The notes under the pieces are model-generated. The model was not told the DNA's origin and did not search any database. It saw only the letters and a program-made list of their open reading frames with translations. DNA of 64,000 nucleotides from Marinobacter antarcticus. GTDB lineage: Bacteria; Pseudomonadota; Gammaproteobacteria; Pseudomonadales; Oleiphilaceae. Location: positions 992,001 through 1,056,000 of the forward strand of contig NZ_FRAQ01000001.1 in NCBI RefSeq assembly GCF_900142385.1. Direction: 5' to 3'. Shown piece by piece: positions 48,845 to 56,708 of the stretch (the first letter of the stretch is position 1; each line of letters opens with the position of its first letter). The position numbers and the translations under genes were made by a program.

Positions 48845-49633
48845 TCAGTGAATAACATCGACCTTCACCTCAAAACTCCGGTTGTCTGACCGGCTGCTCT
48901 TAACGCTATAGGCAATACCGGACTGTTTGCTGGTGGACTGGGTTGACGTGCTACCCAGAGATACCCATTGGCCGGGTTCCACTCTGCGAATCGTGACCAC
49001 CGCCTGGGTTTCGTATCCTTTCAGTTCGGCGGGATCTACTTCAAAAGACGTAATGCTCAGTTCCACGGCACGGTCTGAAATTACCCGAGGGCTGACAACA
49101 AATCCGCTGCGAGTTTCGACCTGCTCAAAAATGGCAGCCGGGTTCCTGCCGCCACGCACCGCGATGGGCAATGTGCGTACCTGACCCGACGTGATGTGAG
49201 CAGACTGCCCGTCCATAACCATCAGGCTTCGCTCCCGGGAGCCACCGGTACTTGTAACCCGGCGCTCTGCGGTTACGCCAACTTCGTTTCGTGTAGCGGT
49301 CACTCCGCCGCCGGAGCGTTTGCCGCCAATATCTTCCTGAGAGCGCACGGTGATCCGGAGCTGAGCCGGCGCTACGTCCAGGGTTTCAATCAACGTACCG
49401 ATTTCATTCAGCAGTTGCTCGTTGCCGCGAACGACAAGCTGCTGCCCCCGTGCGGTGACGGATACTGGCTCGCCCTGATACAGCTCCCTCACCTGGCTGG
49501 CGACATCTGAACCCGGGCGATTGTTGAGCTGGTAGGCTCGGGACTCTGCGTTTGCGGTGCCGGTACCGAAGATGAGTGCCAGCATGAATATAAAGAAGAA
49601 CAGGAAGGCGGAATTCCGTCGGTTCGGTGTCAT
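48845..49633 (-). CDS. Secretin N-domain-like secreted protein
   Basis: A 262-residue exported protein. It has a long N-terminal hydrophobic signal (FLFFFIFMLALIFGTGTANA). The mature part resembles secretin-type subdomains: GSDVASQVRELYQGEPVSVTARGQQLVVRGNEQLLNEIGTLIETLDVAPAQLRITVRS, then a segment IAVRGGRNPAAIFEQVETRSGFVVSPRVISDRAVELSITSFEVDP that looks like the start of a secretin core. It lacks the full outer-membrane barrel, so it is not a secretin itself. Function unknown. The ATG at 49633 has GGGAG eight bases upstream. It lies four bases from the convergent J-domain gene. Confidence 0.7.
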   Translation of the reverse strand: MTPNRRNSAFLFFFIFMLALIFGTGTANAESRAYQLNNRPGSDVASQVRELYQGEPVSVTARGQQLVVRGNEQLLNEIGTLIETLDVAPAQLRITVRSQEDIGGKRSGGGVTATRNEVGVTAERRVTSTGGSRERSLMVMDGQSAHITSGQVRTLPIAVRGGRNPAAIFEQVETRSGFVVSPRVISDRAVELSITSFEVDPAELKGYETQAVVTIRRVEPGQWVSLGSTSTQSTSKQSGIAYSVKSSRSDNRSFEVKVDVIH

Positions 49634-49789
49634 TTCTGGCTCCCATTTTCCCGAAAAGTCCGGTTTGTCTGCTAAAAAGTCCGGTTTACGGGTTGCCAAG
49701 TTGAAAACCCGGGGTATATATTAGTGATCATGAAGACGACACAAGCAATCTGTCAATTGAATGTTCTGCAAGCTTTCGGCCAAAAACCG

Positions 49790-49867
49790 ATGGCGGCAGT
49801 TGCTGTTGTGTTTTTTTGGTGGCTTGATTATGGCTTTTATTTTAGCCAGCGTCAGGGCCGCCCATAG
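49790..49867 (+). CDS. Aromatic-rich leader peptide upstream of DAHP synthase gene
   Basis: A 25-codon ORF (ATG at 49790, TAG at 49865-49867) whose core reads FFWWLDYGFYF: four Phe, two Trp and two Tyr among 25 residues. Such crowding of the end products of the shikimate pathway directly before a DAHP synthase gene is the hallmark of a ribosome-stalling leader. No strong ribosome binding site is visible before the ATG, which lowers certainty slightly. A terminator stem follows 63 bases after its stop. This ORF overlaps other, longer reading frames with ordinary composition, which I treat as non-coding. Confidence 0.8.
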   Translation: MAAVAVVFFWWLDYGFYFSQRQGRP

Positions 49868-49894
49868 CATCTTCACAAAACGAACAAAGAGGAT

Positions 49895-49967
49895 GGCAGC
49901 CCGGCGAAAAACCAGGCTGCCGTCGGACTCAAAAAGCCCCGACTGGTAGCCCAGCCGGGGCTTTTTT
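49895..49967 (+). terminator. Attenuator terminator of the DAHP synthase gene
   Basis: The terminator stem runs 49931-49946 against 49951-49966: AAAAAGCCCCGACTGG, loop TAGC, CCAGCCGGGGCTTTTT, 16 pairs with a single A-C mismatch, ending in a run of Ts. It stops 32 bases before the gene start, so it would end transcription before the gene. Upstream, GGCAGCC and GGCTGCC (about 49895-49922) form another stem, and GTCGG at 49923-49927 can pair with CCGAC (49939-49943) in the terminator's 5' arm, a possible antiterminator. The leader peptide's last codons can pair with ATGG/GCCC at about 49893. Folding was by eye. Confidence 0.78.
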
Positions 49968-49998
49968 GATTCTGACGCAGGGAAATGGGAACACCGAT

Positions 49999-51051
49999 AT
50001 GAACATGCCTTTGAAAACAGCCGGGGAGTGCCAGATGCTGAGCACCGCAGTAACACACAGGCAGGAAACTGCACTGCCGACGCCGGCTGAACTGCGGCAG
50101 CGTTTGCCTGTCGACGAGTGTCTTGCCCGGCAGGTGGACAGGCACCGGCAAGCTGTCCGGAGTGTTCTGCACGGTACAGATGATCGCACCCTGATTGTGG
50201 TCGGGCCCTGCTCGATCCATGACGAGGTTGCCGCGCTGGAGTATGGCGAAAAGCTCAAAGCATTGGCGGATGCGGTCAGCGACCGGTTTCTTATTGTCAT
50301 GCGCGCCTACCTGGAAAAGCCTAGAACAACCGTAGGCTGGAAGGGTTTGCTGTACGATCCTGAGCGCACAGGGGCCGGTGACCTTAACGAAGGTTTGCTG
50401 CGTTCACGCCGTTTGCTTCTGAATCTGGCAGAGATGGGCTTACCACTGGCGACGGAGGCCCTGAGCCCCTTCGCCATGGATTACCTGGGTGATCTGGTGA
50501 GCTGGACAGCGATTGGGGCCCGTACCACCGAATCCCAGATTCATCGTGAGATGGTCAGCGGTCTGCCCATGCCTGCCGGGTTCAAGAATGGCACCGATGG
50601 TGGGATCAGTGTTGCTATTAATGCCATGAAGTCGGGAAGCCATCCGCATCATCATCTGGGCGTTTCCAGTCATGGCGCTCCGGTCATGGTCAGCACTCGG
50701 GGCAATCCGGATACCCATCTGGTGCTGCGTGGTGGCCGGGGTATTACCAATTACGATGAAGCAAGCATTCAGCGCGCCGCGCAAAGCTTGTCTGATGCAG
50801 GGCTGTGCGCCGCTGTTATGGTGGACTGCAGCCACGACAATGCCTGCAAGCACGCCGAGCGACAGATCGACGTCGCCCGCGAAGTGATGCGCCAGAAACG
50901 CGCAGGTAACACCGGTATTCGCGGGCTGATGCTGGAGAGCTTCCTTGAGGCAGGCCGGCAGGACGACGGCAATGACCTGCGTTACGGCTGCTCTATTACT
51001 GACCCATGCCTGTGCTGGGGCCAGACTGAGGCTCTGCTCCGCTCACTGTAG
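49999..51051 (+). CDS. 3-deoxy-7-phosphoheptulonate (DAHP) synthase, class I
   Basis: First enzyme of the shikimate pathway, joining phosphoenolpyruvate and erythrose 4-phosphate. 350 residues of the AroFGH type: LIVVGPCSIHD, MRAYLEKPRTTVGWKGLLYDPE, EALSPFAMDYLGDLVSWTAIGARTTESQIHRE, GFKNGTDG, DCSHDN and the metal-binding end SITDPCLCWGQTEALL. The ATG at 49999 is chosen; a TTG at 49966 in the same frame lies within the terminator T-run. Which amino acid inhibits it cannot be read directly; the leader with Phe, Trp and Tyr codons points to a general aromatic response. Its end overlaps the convergent LysE gene by 56 bases. Confidence 0.95.
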   Translation: MNMPLKTAGECQMLSTAVTHRQETALPTPAELRQRLPVDECLARQVDRHRQAVRSVLHGTDDRTLIVVGPCSIHDEVAALEYGEKLKALADAVSDRFLIVMRAYLEKPRTTVGWKGLLYDPERTGAGDLNEGLLRSRRLLLNLAEMGLPLATEALSPFAMDYLGDLVSWTAIGARTTESQIHREMVSGLPMPAGFKNGTDGGISVAINAMKSGSHPHHHLGVSSHGAPVMVSTRGNPDTHLVLRGGRGITNYDEASIQRAAQSLSDAGLCAAVMVDCSHDNACKHAERQIDVAREVMRQKRAGNTGIRGLMLESFLEAGRQDDGNDLRYGCSITDPCLCWGQTEALLRSL

Positions 51052-51673
51052 AGAGCAGGAGCTGACCCGCCAGTAGCAGCAGAACACCGCCCATCAGCCT
51101 GTCCATCCAGTGGCCGAAGCGGTTAAATCCTTTGCGCACTGAAGGTAGCGTGAAAAATACGGCAACCAGGGTGAACCAAAGCCCGGTCGCCAGTGCCATG
51201 TATACGCCATAGCCGGCCTGAACTGCCACGGGAGTTCCCGGGCTGATCACAACCGAAAACAATGAAACAAAGAACAGCGTTGCCTTTGGATTCAGGGCAT
51301 TGGTCAGGAAGCCCAGACGCAGGGCTGCAAAGCCGGACTGCAGGGTGCCGGGTTCGGTTTCCACATAAATTCCACCTGCCCGGGCTTTCAGGCACTGTAT
51401 GGCAATCCAGGTGAGGTAAAGGGCGCCGGCAATCTTTAGTATGGTAAACAACAGGATCGACTGCTGGATGATCAGGCCAATGCCCAGCAGTGAATAGCTC
51501 ACGTGTACCAGAATGCCTGCACCAATACCGGCTGCTGTAAGCAATGCGTTTTTTCGGCTCTGACACAGAGCCTGCCGGAGCATCACTGCAAAATCCGGCC
51601 CGGGGCTGGCAACAGCCAGCAAATGCACCAGTGCCACAGTGAGAAATTCTGGCCAGTAACTGTTCATACGCAA
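50996..51673 (-). CDS. LysE/RhtB-family amino acid exporter
   Basis: A 225-residue membrane protein with about six helices. The N-terminal LTVALVHLLAVASPGPDFAVMLRQALCQSRKNALLTAAGIGAG is the LysE/RhtB signature, and LRLGFLTNALNPKATLFFVSLFSVVI is the second conserved block. Family members export lysine, homoserine, threonine and similar compounds. The tail after the final helix (TVSGAEPQSGPSTGMGQ) is encoded by sequence overlapping the DAHP synthase end. Any export of aromatic compounds would be speculation. Confidence 0.88.
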   Translation of the reverse strand: MRMNSYWPEFLTVALVHLLAVASPGPDFAVMLRQALCQSRKNALLTAAGIGAGILVHVSYSLLGIGLIIQQSILLFTILKIAGALYLTWIAIQCLKARAGGIYVETEPGTLQSGFAALRLGFLTNALNPKATLFFVSLFSVVISPGTPVAVQAGYGVYMALATGLWFTLVAVFFTLPSVRKGFNRFGHWMDRLMGGVLLLLAGQLLLSTVSGAEPQSGPSTGMGQ

Positions 51674-51881
51674 GGCTCTCTGTATATCGGGTTTGCGGGC
51701 AAAGGCTTATGGGTAAGAGTACTGAGATTGTCAGGATCTCTGTAAGCCTGTCAGCATAAAGCCACCGGCCGGTTTTTTCACGTACCGCGTAAAACAATCC
51801 CGGCCTCTATACTGACGTATACACCATGAAACTTTTTATCCACGTTCCCACCCTCGGGAATGTCGGTCTGGAGACTTTTGT

Positions 51882-53324
51882 ATGGAAAAGCGAGAAGTTG
51901 ACGTCGCCATTATCGGTGCAGGGACTGCCGGGATGGTGGCCTACCAGCAGGTACGAAAGGTAACGGACAAAGTCGTGCTGATCGAAGGCGATCAATACGG
52001 CACCACCTGTGCCAGAGTGGGCTGTATGCCGAGCAAGCTGCTGATTGCGGCTGCGGATAGTGCTTATCAGATGGCGCAGGGAGAGCTGTTCGGGGTTTCT
52101 GCTGGCAATATCACAGTGGACGGCAAGCGTGTAATGGAGCGGGTGCGCTCGGAGCGCGACCGCTTTGTTGGTTCGGTGATCCGCGCAGTAGAGAAGTTCC
52201 CCGAAGAGCATCGCATCAAGGGCCATGCCCGCTTTGCCGGACCTCATCGCCTGATCATCGGCAACGAAACCGAAATTCATGCACAGCGGATTATCATCGC
52301 AACGGGCTCCCGCCCCAATATTCCGGGTTTTCTGAAAGAAGCGAAAGACCGACTGGTGGTGAACGACGATATCTTTGAATGGCGGGATCTCCCCGAATCT
52401 GTCGTTGTTTTCGGGCCAGGTGTTATTGGGCTGGAGCTGGGTCAGGCTCTCAGTCGCCTCGGTGTGCGGGTAAGAATGTTCGGTGTGGGCGGTGCTGTTG
52501 GTCCGATCCGCGATGACAGTATCCGCGACTATGCACTCCGGTGTTTCAACGAAGAGTTTCCACTGGATCCCGATGGCGACGTAAAACGAGTTGAGAGGGT
52601 TGAGGGTGGAGTAGCCATTACTTTTGTAGACGGCGATTCCGGTGAGAAAACAGAAACATTCGACTACCTGCTTGCTGCCACTGGCCGCAGACCCAACGTT
52701 GACGGCCTGGATGTCCAGAATGCGGATATCGAACTTGATGACAAAGGCATGCCTGTATTTGATCCTTACACTCTGCGCTGCGGCCAGAGTCATATCTTTA
52801 TTGCCGGAGACGCTAACAACGCACTGCCGCTTCTGCACGAGGCCGCCGACGAGGGGCGGATTGCCGGCAGTAACGCGGCTGCTTACCCCGACGTTCGGAT
52901 AGGCCTGAGGCGCGCACCTCTTGCGGTTGTGTTTACCGATCCCCAGATTGCCACCGTGGGTCTGACCATTGATGAGGTTGATAAGCGTTGCGCCGGTTGT
53001 TTCGCTGTAGGTGAGGTATCGTTTGAAGACCAGGGTCGGAGCCGGGTGATTGGCAAAAACAGTGGGCTTTTGAGGGTTTATGGTGAGTATGGCAGCGGGT
53101 TGTTCATGGGCGCCGAGATGTTTGGTCCGGCGGCCGAGCATATAGCTCATCTGCTCGCTTGGTCTGCGCAGCGCCGATTGACGGTCAGTGAGATGCTGGA
53201 GATGCCGTTTTATCATCCGGTGATTGAAGAAGGGCTGAGAACGGCACTGAAAGATCTTAACCGTAATCTCAATATCGGACCGGTTCCGGAGGAAGACTGC
53301 ACCGACTGCGGGCCGGGCGTATAA
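51882..53324 (+). CDS. Dihydrolipoamide dehydrogenase-like flavoprotein
   Basis: A 480-residue pyridine-nucleotide disulfide oxidoreductase. FAD motif VDVAIIGAGTAGMVAYQQV, redox-active disulfide in GTTCARVGCMPSK, NAD motif VVFGPGVIGLELGQALSRLGV, FAD motif HIFIAGDAN, and the C-terminal active-site His-Glu in MPFYHPVIEEGL. In place of the usual GG-C of Lpd it has TT-C. It stands alone, without the dehydrogenase complex genes, so it is either a third Lpd (as in Pseudomonas Lpd3) or a relative with another substrate. The ATG at 51882 is consistent with the family N-terminus. Confidence 0.85.
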   Translation: MEKREVDVAIIGAGTAGMVAYQQVRKVTDKVVLIEGDQYGTTCARVGCMPSKLLIAAADSAYQMAQGELFGVSAGNITVDGKRVMERVRSERDRFVGSVIRAVEKFPEEHRIKGHARFAGPHRLIIGNETEIHAQRIIIATGSRPNIPGFLKEAKDRLVVNDDIFEWRDLPESVVVFGPGVIGLELGQALSRLGVRVRMFGVGGAVGPIRDDSIRDYALRCFNEEFPLDPDGDVKRVERVEGGVAITFVDGDSGEKTETFDYLLAATGRRPNVDGLDVQNADIELDDKGMPVFDPYTLRCGQSHIFIAGDANNALPLLHEAADEGRIAGSNAAAYPDVRIGLRRAPLAVVFTDPQIATVGLTIDEVDKRCAGCFAVGEVSFEDQGRSRVIGKNSGLLRVYGEYGSGLFMGAEMFGPAAEHIAHLLAWSAQRRLTVSEMLEMPFYHPVIEEGLRTALKDLNRNLNIGPVPEEDCTDCGPGV

Positions 53325-53462
53325 CCAGTGTACCGGCTGGCTTGCCGGGTGAGGGATTAACCTGCGCTATGGCCGGCATTGGATAACTAAACTTCACGGA
53401 CTTACGGAGCCTGGGTTAGGGTGTATCCAAACTCGATTTAACGGCCACCAAGGAGGCATGTA

Positions 53463-53936
53463 ATGGGTAAAAACTTTATTGGTCTGGATACGGAAAAAAC
53501 GATCAAACTGGCCGATTCTCTTAATGATCTGCTTTCCAACTATCAGATTTTTTACATGAACGTGCGTGGTTATCACTGGAACATCAAAGGTGATAATTTC
53601 TTTGAGCTTCACGTGAAATTTGAAGAACTGTACGATGATCTTCTTCTCAAGATTGATGAAATTGCAGAGCGAGTGCTCACGCTGGGACATCGTCCTGCCC
53701 ATGCTTACAGTACTTATATTGAGCGTTCGGAAATTCCTGAGCAGAAAGACGTTTCAGATGGCAAGAATGCAATGGAAAACATTGTCGGAAGCTTTGCCAA
53801 GCTGATCGGCAAGCAGCGGGAGCTGCTGAATCTTGCGGGCGATGCTGAGGATGAGGGTACGATCGCGCTGATGAGCGACTACATTTCCCAGCAGGAAAAA
53901 ACAGTTTGGATGTATCGCAGTTACCTGGGCCACTAA
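53463..53936 (+). CDS. dps: Dps-family DNA-binding ferritin-like protein
   Basis: A 157-residue mini-ferritin that oxidises and stores iron and protects DNA. The intersubunit ferroxidase residues are in NVRGYHWNIKGDNFFELHVKFEELYDDLLLKIDEIAERVLTLG (His, His, Asp, Glu). AGGAGG sits just before the ATG (53450-53455). The short N-terminus has one Lys (MGKNF), so DNA binding may be weak. A strong terminator follows. Confidence 0.93.
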   Translation: MGKNFIGLDTEKTIKLADSLNDLLSNYQIFYMNVRGYHWNIKGDNFFELHVKFEELYDDLLLKIDEIAERVLTLGHRPAHAYSTYIERSEIPEQKDVSDGKNAMENIVGSFAKLIGKQRELLNLAGDAEDEGTIALMSDYISQQEKTVWMYRSYLGH

Positions 53937-53956
53937 GCCCGGCGAAGGCTAGTATC

Positions 53957-53984
53957 TGGCGGCCAGTTGGGCCGCCATTTTTTT
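53957..53984 (+). terminator. Intrinsic terminator of dps
   Basis: TGGCGGCC-agttg-GGCCGCCA (53957-53964 and 53970-53977) forms a perfect eight-pair stem followed by seven Ts on the plus strand. Strong intrinsic terminator 21 bases after the dps stop. Confidence 0.88.
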
Positions 53985-54005
53985 ATCTGCACAAAACGTC
54001 CAGTG

Positions 54006-55130
54006 TTACGAGTTTGCGGCCAGGGGTGCCACTTTCTGGTGCAGGAACCATTTTTCAGTCACTACCTTCCGCGTAAACCAGTGCGATCTCATCAATGTGC
54101 TCGCCAGTGGCATTCTGATCCAGCCTGGCACCTGGAAGCCTTTCTCTGTTTTGGATCCGCGGTGACCAAAGCGCTCAACGATGGCATCCCCGTATGCCTG
54201 CAGCGAGGTGGCGGAGAAATCCGCTGCCCGCCGGACCACATCCGCTGCCAGCAATGCGGATTCGATAGCCGGGCGAATACCTTCCCCGCTTTGGGTATAG
54301 GCAAGCCCGGCAGCATCGCCAATCAGCAGAAGACCATCGTCCACCAGCGCGCGCCCGGCATGATCGTAGAGTAAATAGGCGTGACCTTTGAAGCGGCCGG
54401 GCAGATCCTCAGGAAGCCGGCCGGTGGCCTTCATGGTCTCCACAAAATCCTGTAAATGCTTGGTCAGCTTGTGGTTATCCTCCCGCCCAAGGCCAACGTT
54501 CAGATAGTTTCCCTTGCGAAAGACCCAGGCATAGCCTTTGAGATCCCGGCAAAACCAGATTTCCGGCGTGTCTCCCCGGGCTTCGCAAGTTTTTGCCTGT
54601 TTGTGAGTCATTTCGAACTCTATTTCTTTGGCGGCGACAACGGTTTCATGGCTTCCCGGCCCATCGCCGATAAGTCTGGCTACCGGGCAGAAGTGTCCGC
54701 CGGCACCGACAAGCAGTGGAGCTGACCAGGTATCATTGATCAGCCAGTTACCGTCTTTTCGAGTAATGCTTTTGACTGGAACGCCAAGTTGTTTGGGCGT
54801 GTTTGTGCGGCCCAGCAGGTAATCATCAAACTCACAACGCCGGATGCCGTAGCTGATCACGCTACCATGATCATTTTCAACCGCCGGTTGCCCCATCATG
54901 CCGATCCGGAAGCGCCGTACGGGTTGAAGCGTGCGGCCATTTCCATATTCGGCGAGGTCAATATCCAGGGTTTCCATAACCGTGGGCGTTACCCAGCCCG
55001 CGCAGGTTTTATCCCGGGGGAAGTCCTGTTTATCGATCAACAGAGCGCGCTTGCCGCTGCCTTCAAGAGCTTTGGCAAAGGTGGATCCTGCCGGGCCGGC
55101 CCCGACGATAATCAGGTCGTAAGTTTCCAT
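54006..55130 (-). CDS. Geranylgeranyl reductase-family FAD oxidoreductase
   Basis: A 374-residue flavoprotein of the geranylgeranyl reductase family. FAD-binding start ETYDLIIVGAGPAGSTFAKALEGSGKRALLIDK, GG-rich LVGAGGHFCPVARLIG, and DDGLLLIGDAAGLAYTQSGEGIRPAIESA (second FAD motif). Such enzymes reduce isolated C=C bonds in isoprenoid lipids. It is 11 bases downstream of a CFA-synthase gene on the same strand, so it may act on the product of that enzyme, for example reducing a methylene or other unsaturated group. The substrate is inference. Confidence 0.85.
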   Translation of the reverse strand: METYDLIIVGAGPAGSTFAKALEGSGKRALLIDKQDFPRDKTCAGWVTPTVMETLDIDLAEYGNGRTLQPVRRFRIGMMGQPAVENDHGSVISYGIRRCEFDDYLLGRTNTPKQLGVPVKSITRKDGNWLINDTWSAPLLVGAGGHFCPVARLIGDGPGSHETVVAAKEIEFEMTHKQAKTCEARGDTPEIWFCRDLKGYAWVFRKGNYLNVGLGREDNHKLTKHLQDFVETMKATGRLPEDLPGRFKGHAYLLYDHAGRALVDDGLLLIGDAAGLAYTQSGEGIRPAIESALLAADVVRRAADFSATSLQAYGDAIVERFGHRGSKTEKGFQVPGWIRMPLASTLMRSHWFTRKVVTEKWFLHQKVAPLAANS

Positions 55131-55141
55131 GTCTTATAACC

Positions 55142-56467
55142 TCAGGTGTTTTCGGGTGCAGCGGGAAAAGTGTAGAGATCCTGCCGTGTTGCAGGCAGCT
55201 GGTTGTTGTCGCCGTGGGTGAACACAACCTGAAAGAGTTGCAACGACCCCGCCCGGAAGGCAGCGATGGAACCGGCAAGATACATGCGCCAGGCCCGGGT
55301 GAATTGCTCGTCGTACATTTCGGAGATTTCTGGTTCCGCAGCATTAAAGCGCTCCATCCAGGCGCTCAGGGTACGGGCATAGTGGAGCCGGAGGTTTTCT
55401 ACATCGAGGACGGAAAAATCGCCGTGCTCACACAGCGCCATAAACTCGCCGATGCTGGGGGGATAGGCCCCCGGGAAGATGCGTTTCTCAATCCAGGCGT
55501 TCATCAGCATGGGCCGGTTACGGCCGATACTGTGAATAAGCGCCATGCCGTTCGGCTTCAGTGAGCGTTTGATGAGCTCTGACAGGCCGGGAAAGTTCTC
55601 CTTGCCAACATGCTCCAGCATGCCAATCGAAACGAAAGCATCGTATTGGCCACTGATATTTCGATAGTCGTCTTCAACATATTCGATCAGATTTTCCAGC
55701 CCCTGTTCAAGAGCCTGTTTCCGGGCATAGGCGATCTGTTCCCGGGAAATATTGTAGGCGTGGACTGTGACGCCATAATTTCGCGCCATATAGCGTGCCA
55801 GTCCGCCCCAGCCGCAGCCAGCTTCAACCACGGTCATGCCGGGCTTTAACCGGAGTTTTCTGCACACGTGTTCCAGCTTTGCCTGCTGAGCCCGCTCGAG
55901 GCTCAGATCTGGCTGCTCGTAGTAGGCGCAGGTGTATTGCATTTCGGTCTGATCGAGCCAGAGCCGGTAGAAGTTGTTGCCCAGATCATAATGGTGGTGA
56001 ATGTTCTCCCGTGCTTCGGAAAGCCCGGTCGCTCGGGGAGCGTGGTTGCGCCAAAGGGCTTCCAGCCATCTCGGCCATTTCTGGCGGGCCTGATGAATGG
56101 CGCGGTAGAGCGCTTCCATCAGTTCGGACAGGTCGCCCTCTATGTCCAGACGGCCGGCGCTGTAGAGATCACCGAATGCCAGGTTGGGATTAGTAACCAG
56201 CGCGTAGAGCGCCTTTGGATCAGCAAGATACACAGTAAATCGGGCCGGCATTTCATGGGGCTCAATCACGTCGTTGTTCCATAATCGGAAGCGAATCGGT
56301 GGTGATCCGGCCATGCGCATCAGCTTGGCCACGAGCCAGCGCTCATAGGTATGAGGTGCGCGGTCTACGTGAGTTTCCTGCAAGGGCAGGTTCAGGATGT
56401 GGGGCTTGTCGGTCTGTTCATTAAGCCCTGCGCTCTTGGTACTTGTCCGGGCGATTTTCTGATTCAC
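55142..56467 (-). CDS. Cyclopropane fatty acid synthase-family methyltransferase
   Basis: A 441-residue SAM-dependent enzyme of the CFA synthase family. The N-terminal lipid-binding region is extended compared with the 382-residue E. coli Cfa. Motifs: HHYDLGNNFYRLWLDQTEMQYTCAYYE, VVEAGCGWGGLARYMARNYGV (SAM site), VSIGMLEHVGKEN and ARTLSAWMERF. It would methylate the cis double bond of membrane acyl chains. GTG start at 56467, GGAG eight bases upstream. First gene of a pair with the FAD enzyme. Confidence 0.88.
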   Translation of the reverse strand: MNQKIARTSTKSAGLNEQTDKPHILNLPLQETHVDRAPHTYERWLVAKLMRMAGSPPIRFRLWNNDVIEPHEMPARFTVYLADPKALYALVTNPNLAFGDLYSAGRLDIEGDLSELMEALYRAIHQARQKWPRWLEALWRNHAPRATGLSEARENIHHHYDLGNNFYRLWLDQTEMQYTCAYYEQPDLSLERAQQAKLEHVCRKLRLKPGMTVVEAGCGWGGLARYMARNYGVTVHAYNISREQIAYARKQALEQGLENLIEYVEDDYRNISGQYDAFVSIGMLEHVGKENFPGLSELIKRSLKPNGMALIHSIGRNRPMLMNAWIEKRIFPGAYPPSIGEFMALCEHGDFSVLDVENLRLHYARTLSAWMERFNAAEPEISEMYDEQFTRAWRMYLAGSIAAFRAGSLQLFQVVFTHGDNNQLPATRQDLYTFPAAPENT

Positions 56468-56674
56468 GGATTCTGCTCCCCTTTTTTACCCTGACATGGC
56501 TGTTCAGGCTGGCGGCTGTGCGCCAAGGCTTGTCTCGAATACCCGTCTGAGAACTGCTGGCTGTCCGTTCAGTATAGGGAATGTTCTGTTTTTGTCAGGT
56601 ATGTCGGGAATCGGGATGAGTCAGGTAGCGAAAAAATGCGAAGAAAGGAAAGGTGGAGGGGCAGGAGAGTAATT

Positions 56675-56700
56675 GCAGCCGGGTCAGGCGACCCGGCTGC
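56675..56700. terminator. Stem-loop after the TRAP transporter operon
   Basis: GCAGCCGGGTC-aggc-GACCCGGCTGC (56675-56685 and 56690-56700) is a perfect 11-pair stem with a 4-base loop, starting 9 bases after dctM ends on the minus strand. No long T-run follows, so Rho-independent efficiency is uncertain, but position and strength suggest the operon's 3' end. Confidence 0.7.
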
Positions 56701-56708
56701 ACGGCAGA

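Noticed and set aside
49761..49949. A 62-codon plus-strand frame covering the aromatic leader
   Set aside because: It runs in another frame through the terminator region, has a single hydrophobic stretch and no aromatic run; the 25-codon frame explains the region better.
51807..53216. A 469-codon minus-strand frame
   Set aside because: It is the shadow of the Lpd-like gene on the plus strand; the translation has no family features and the plus-strand protein is clearly real.
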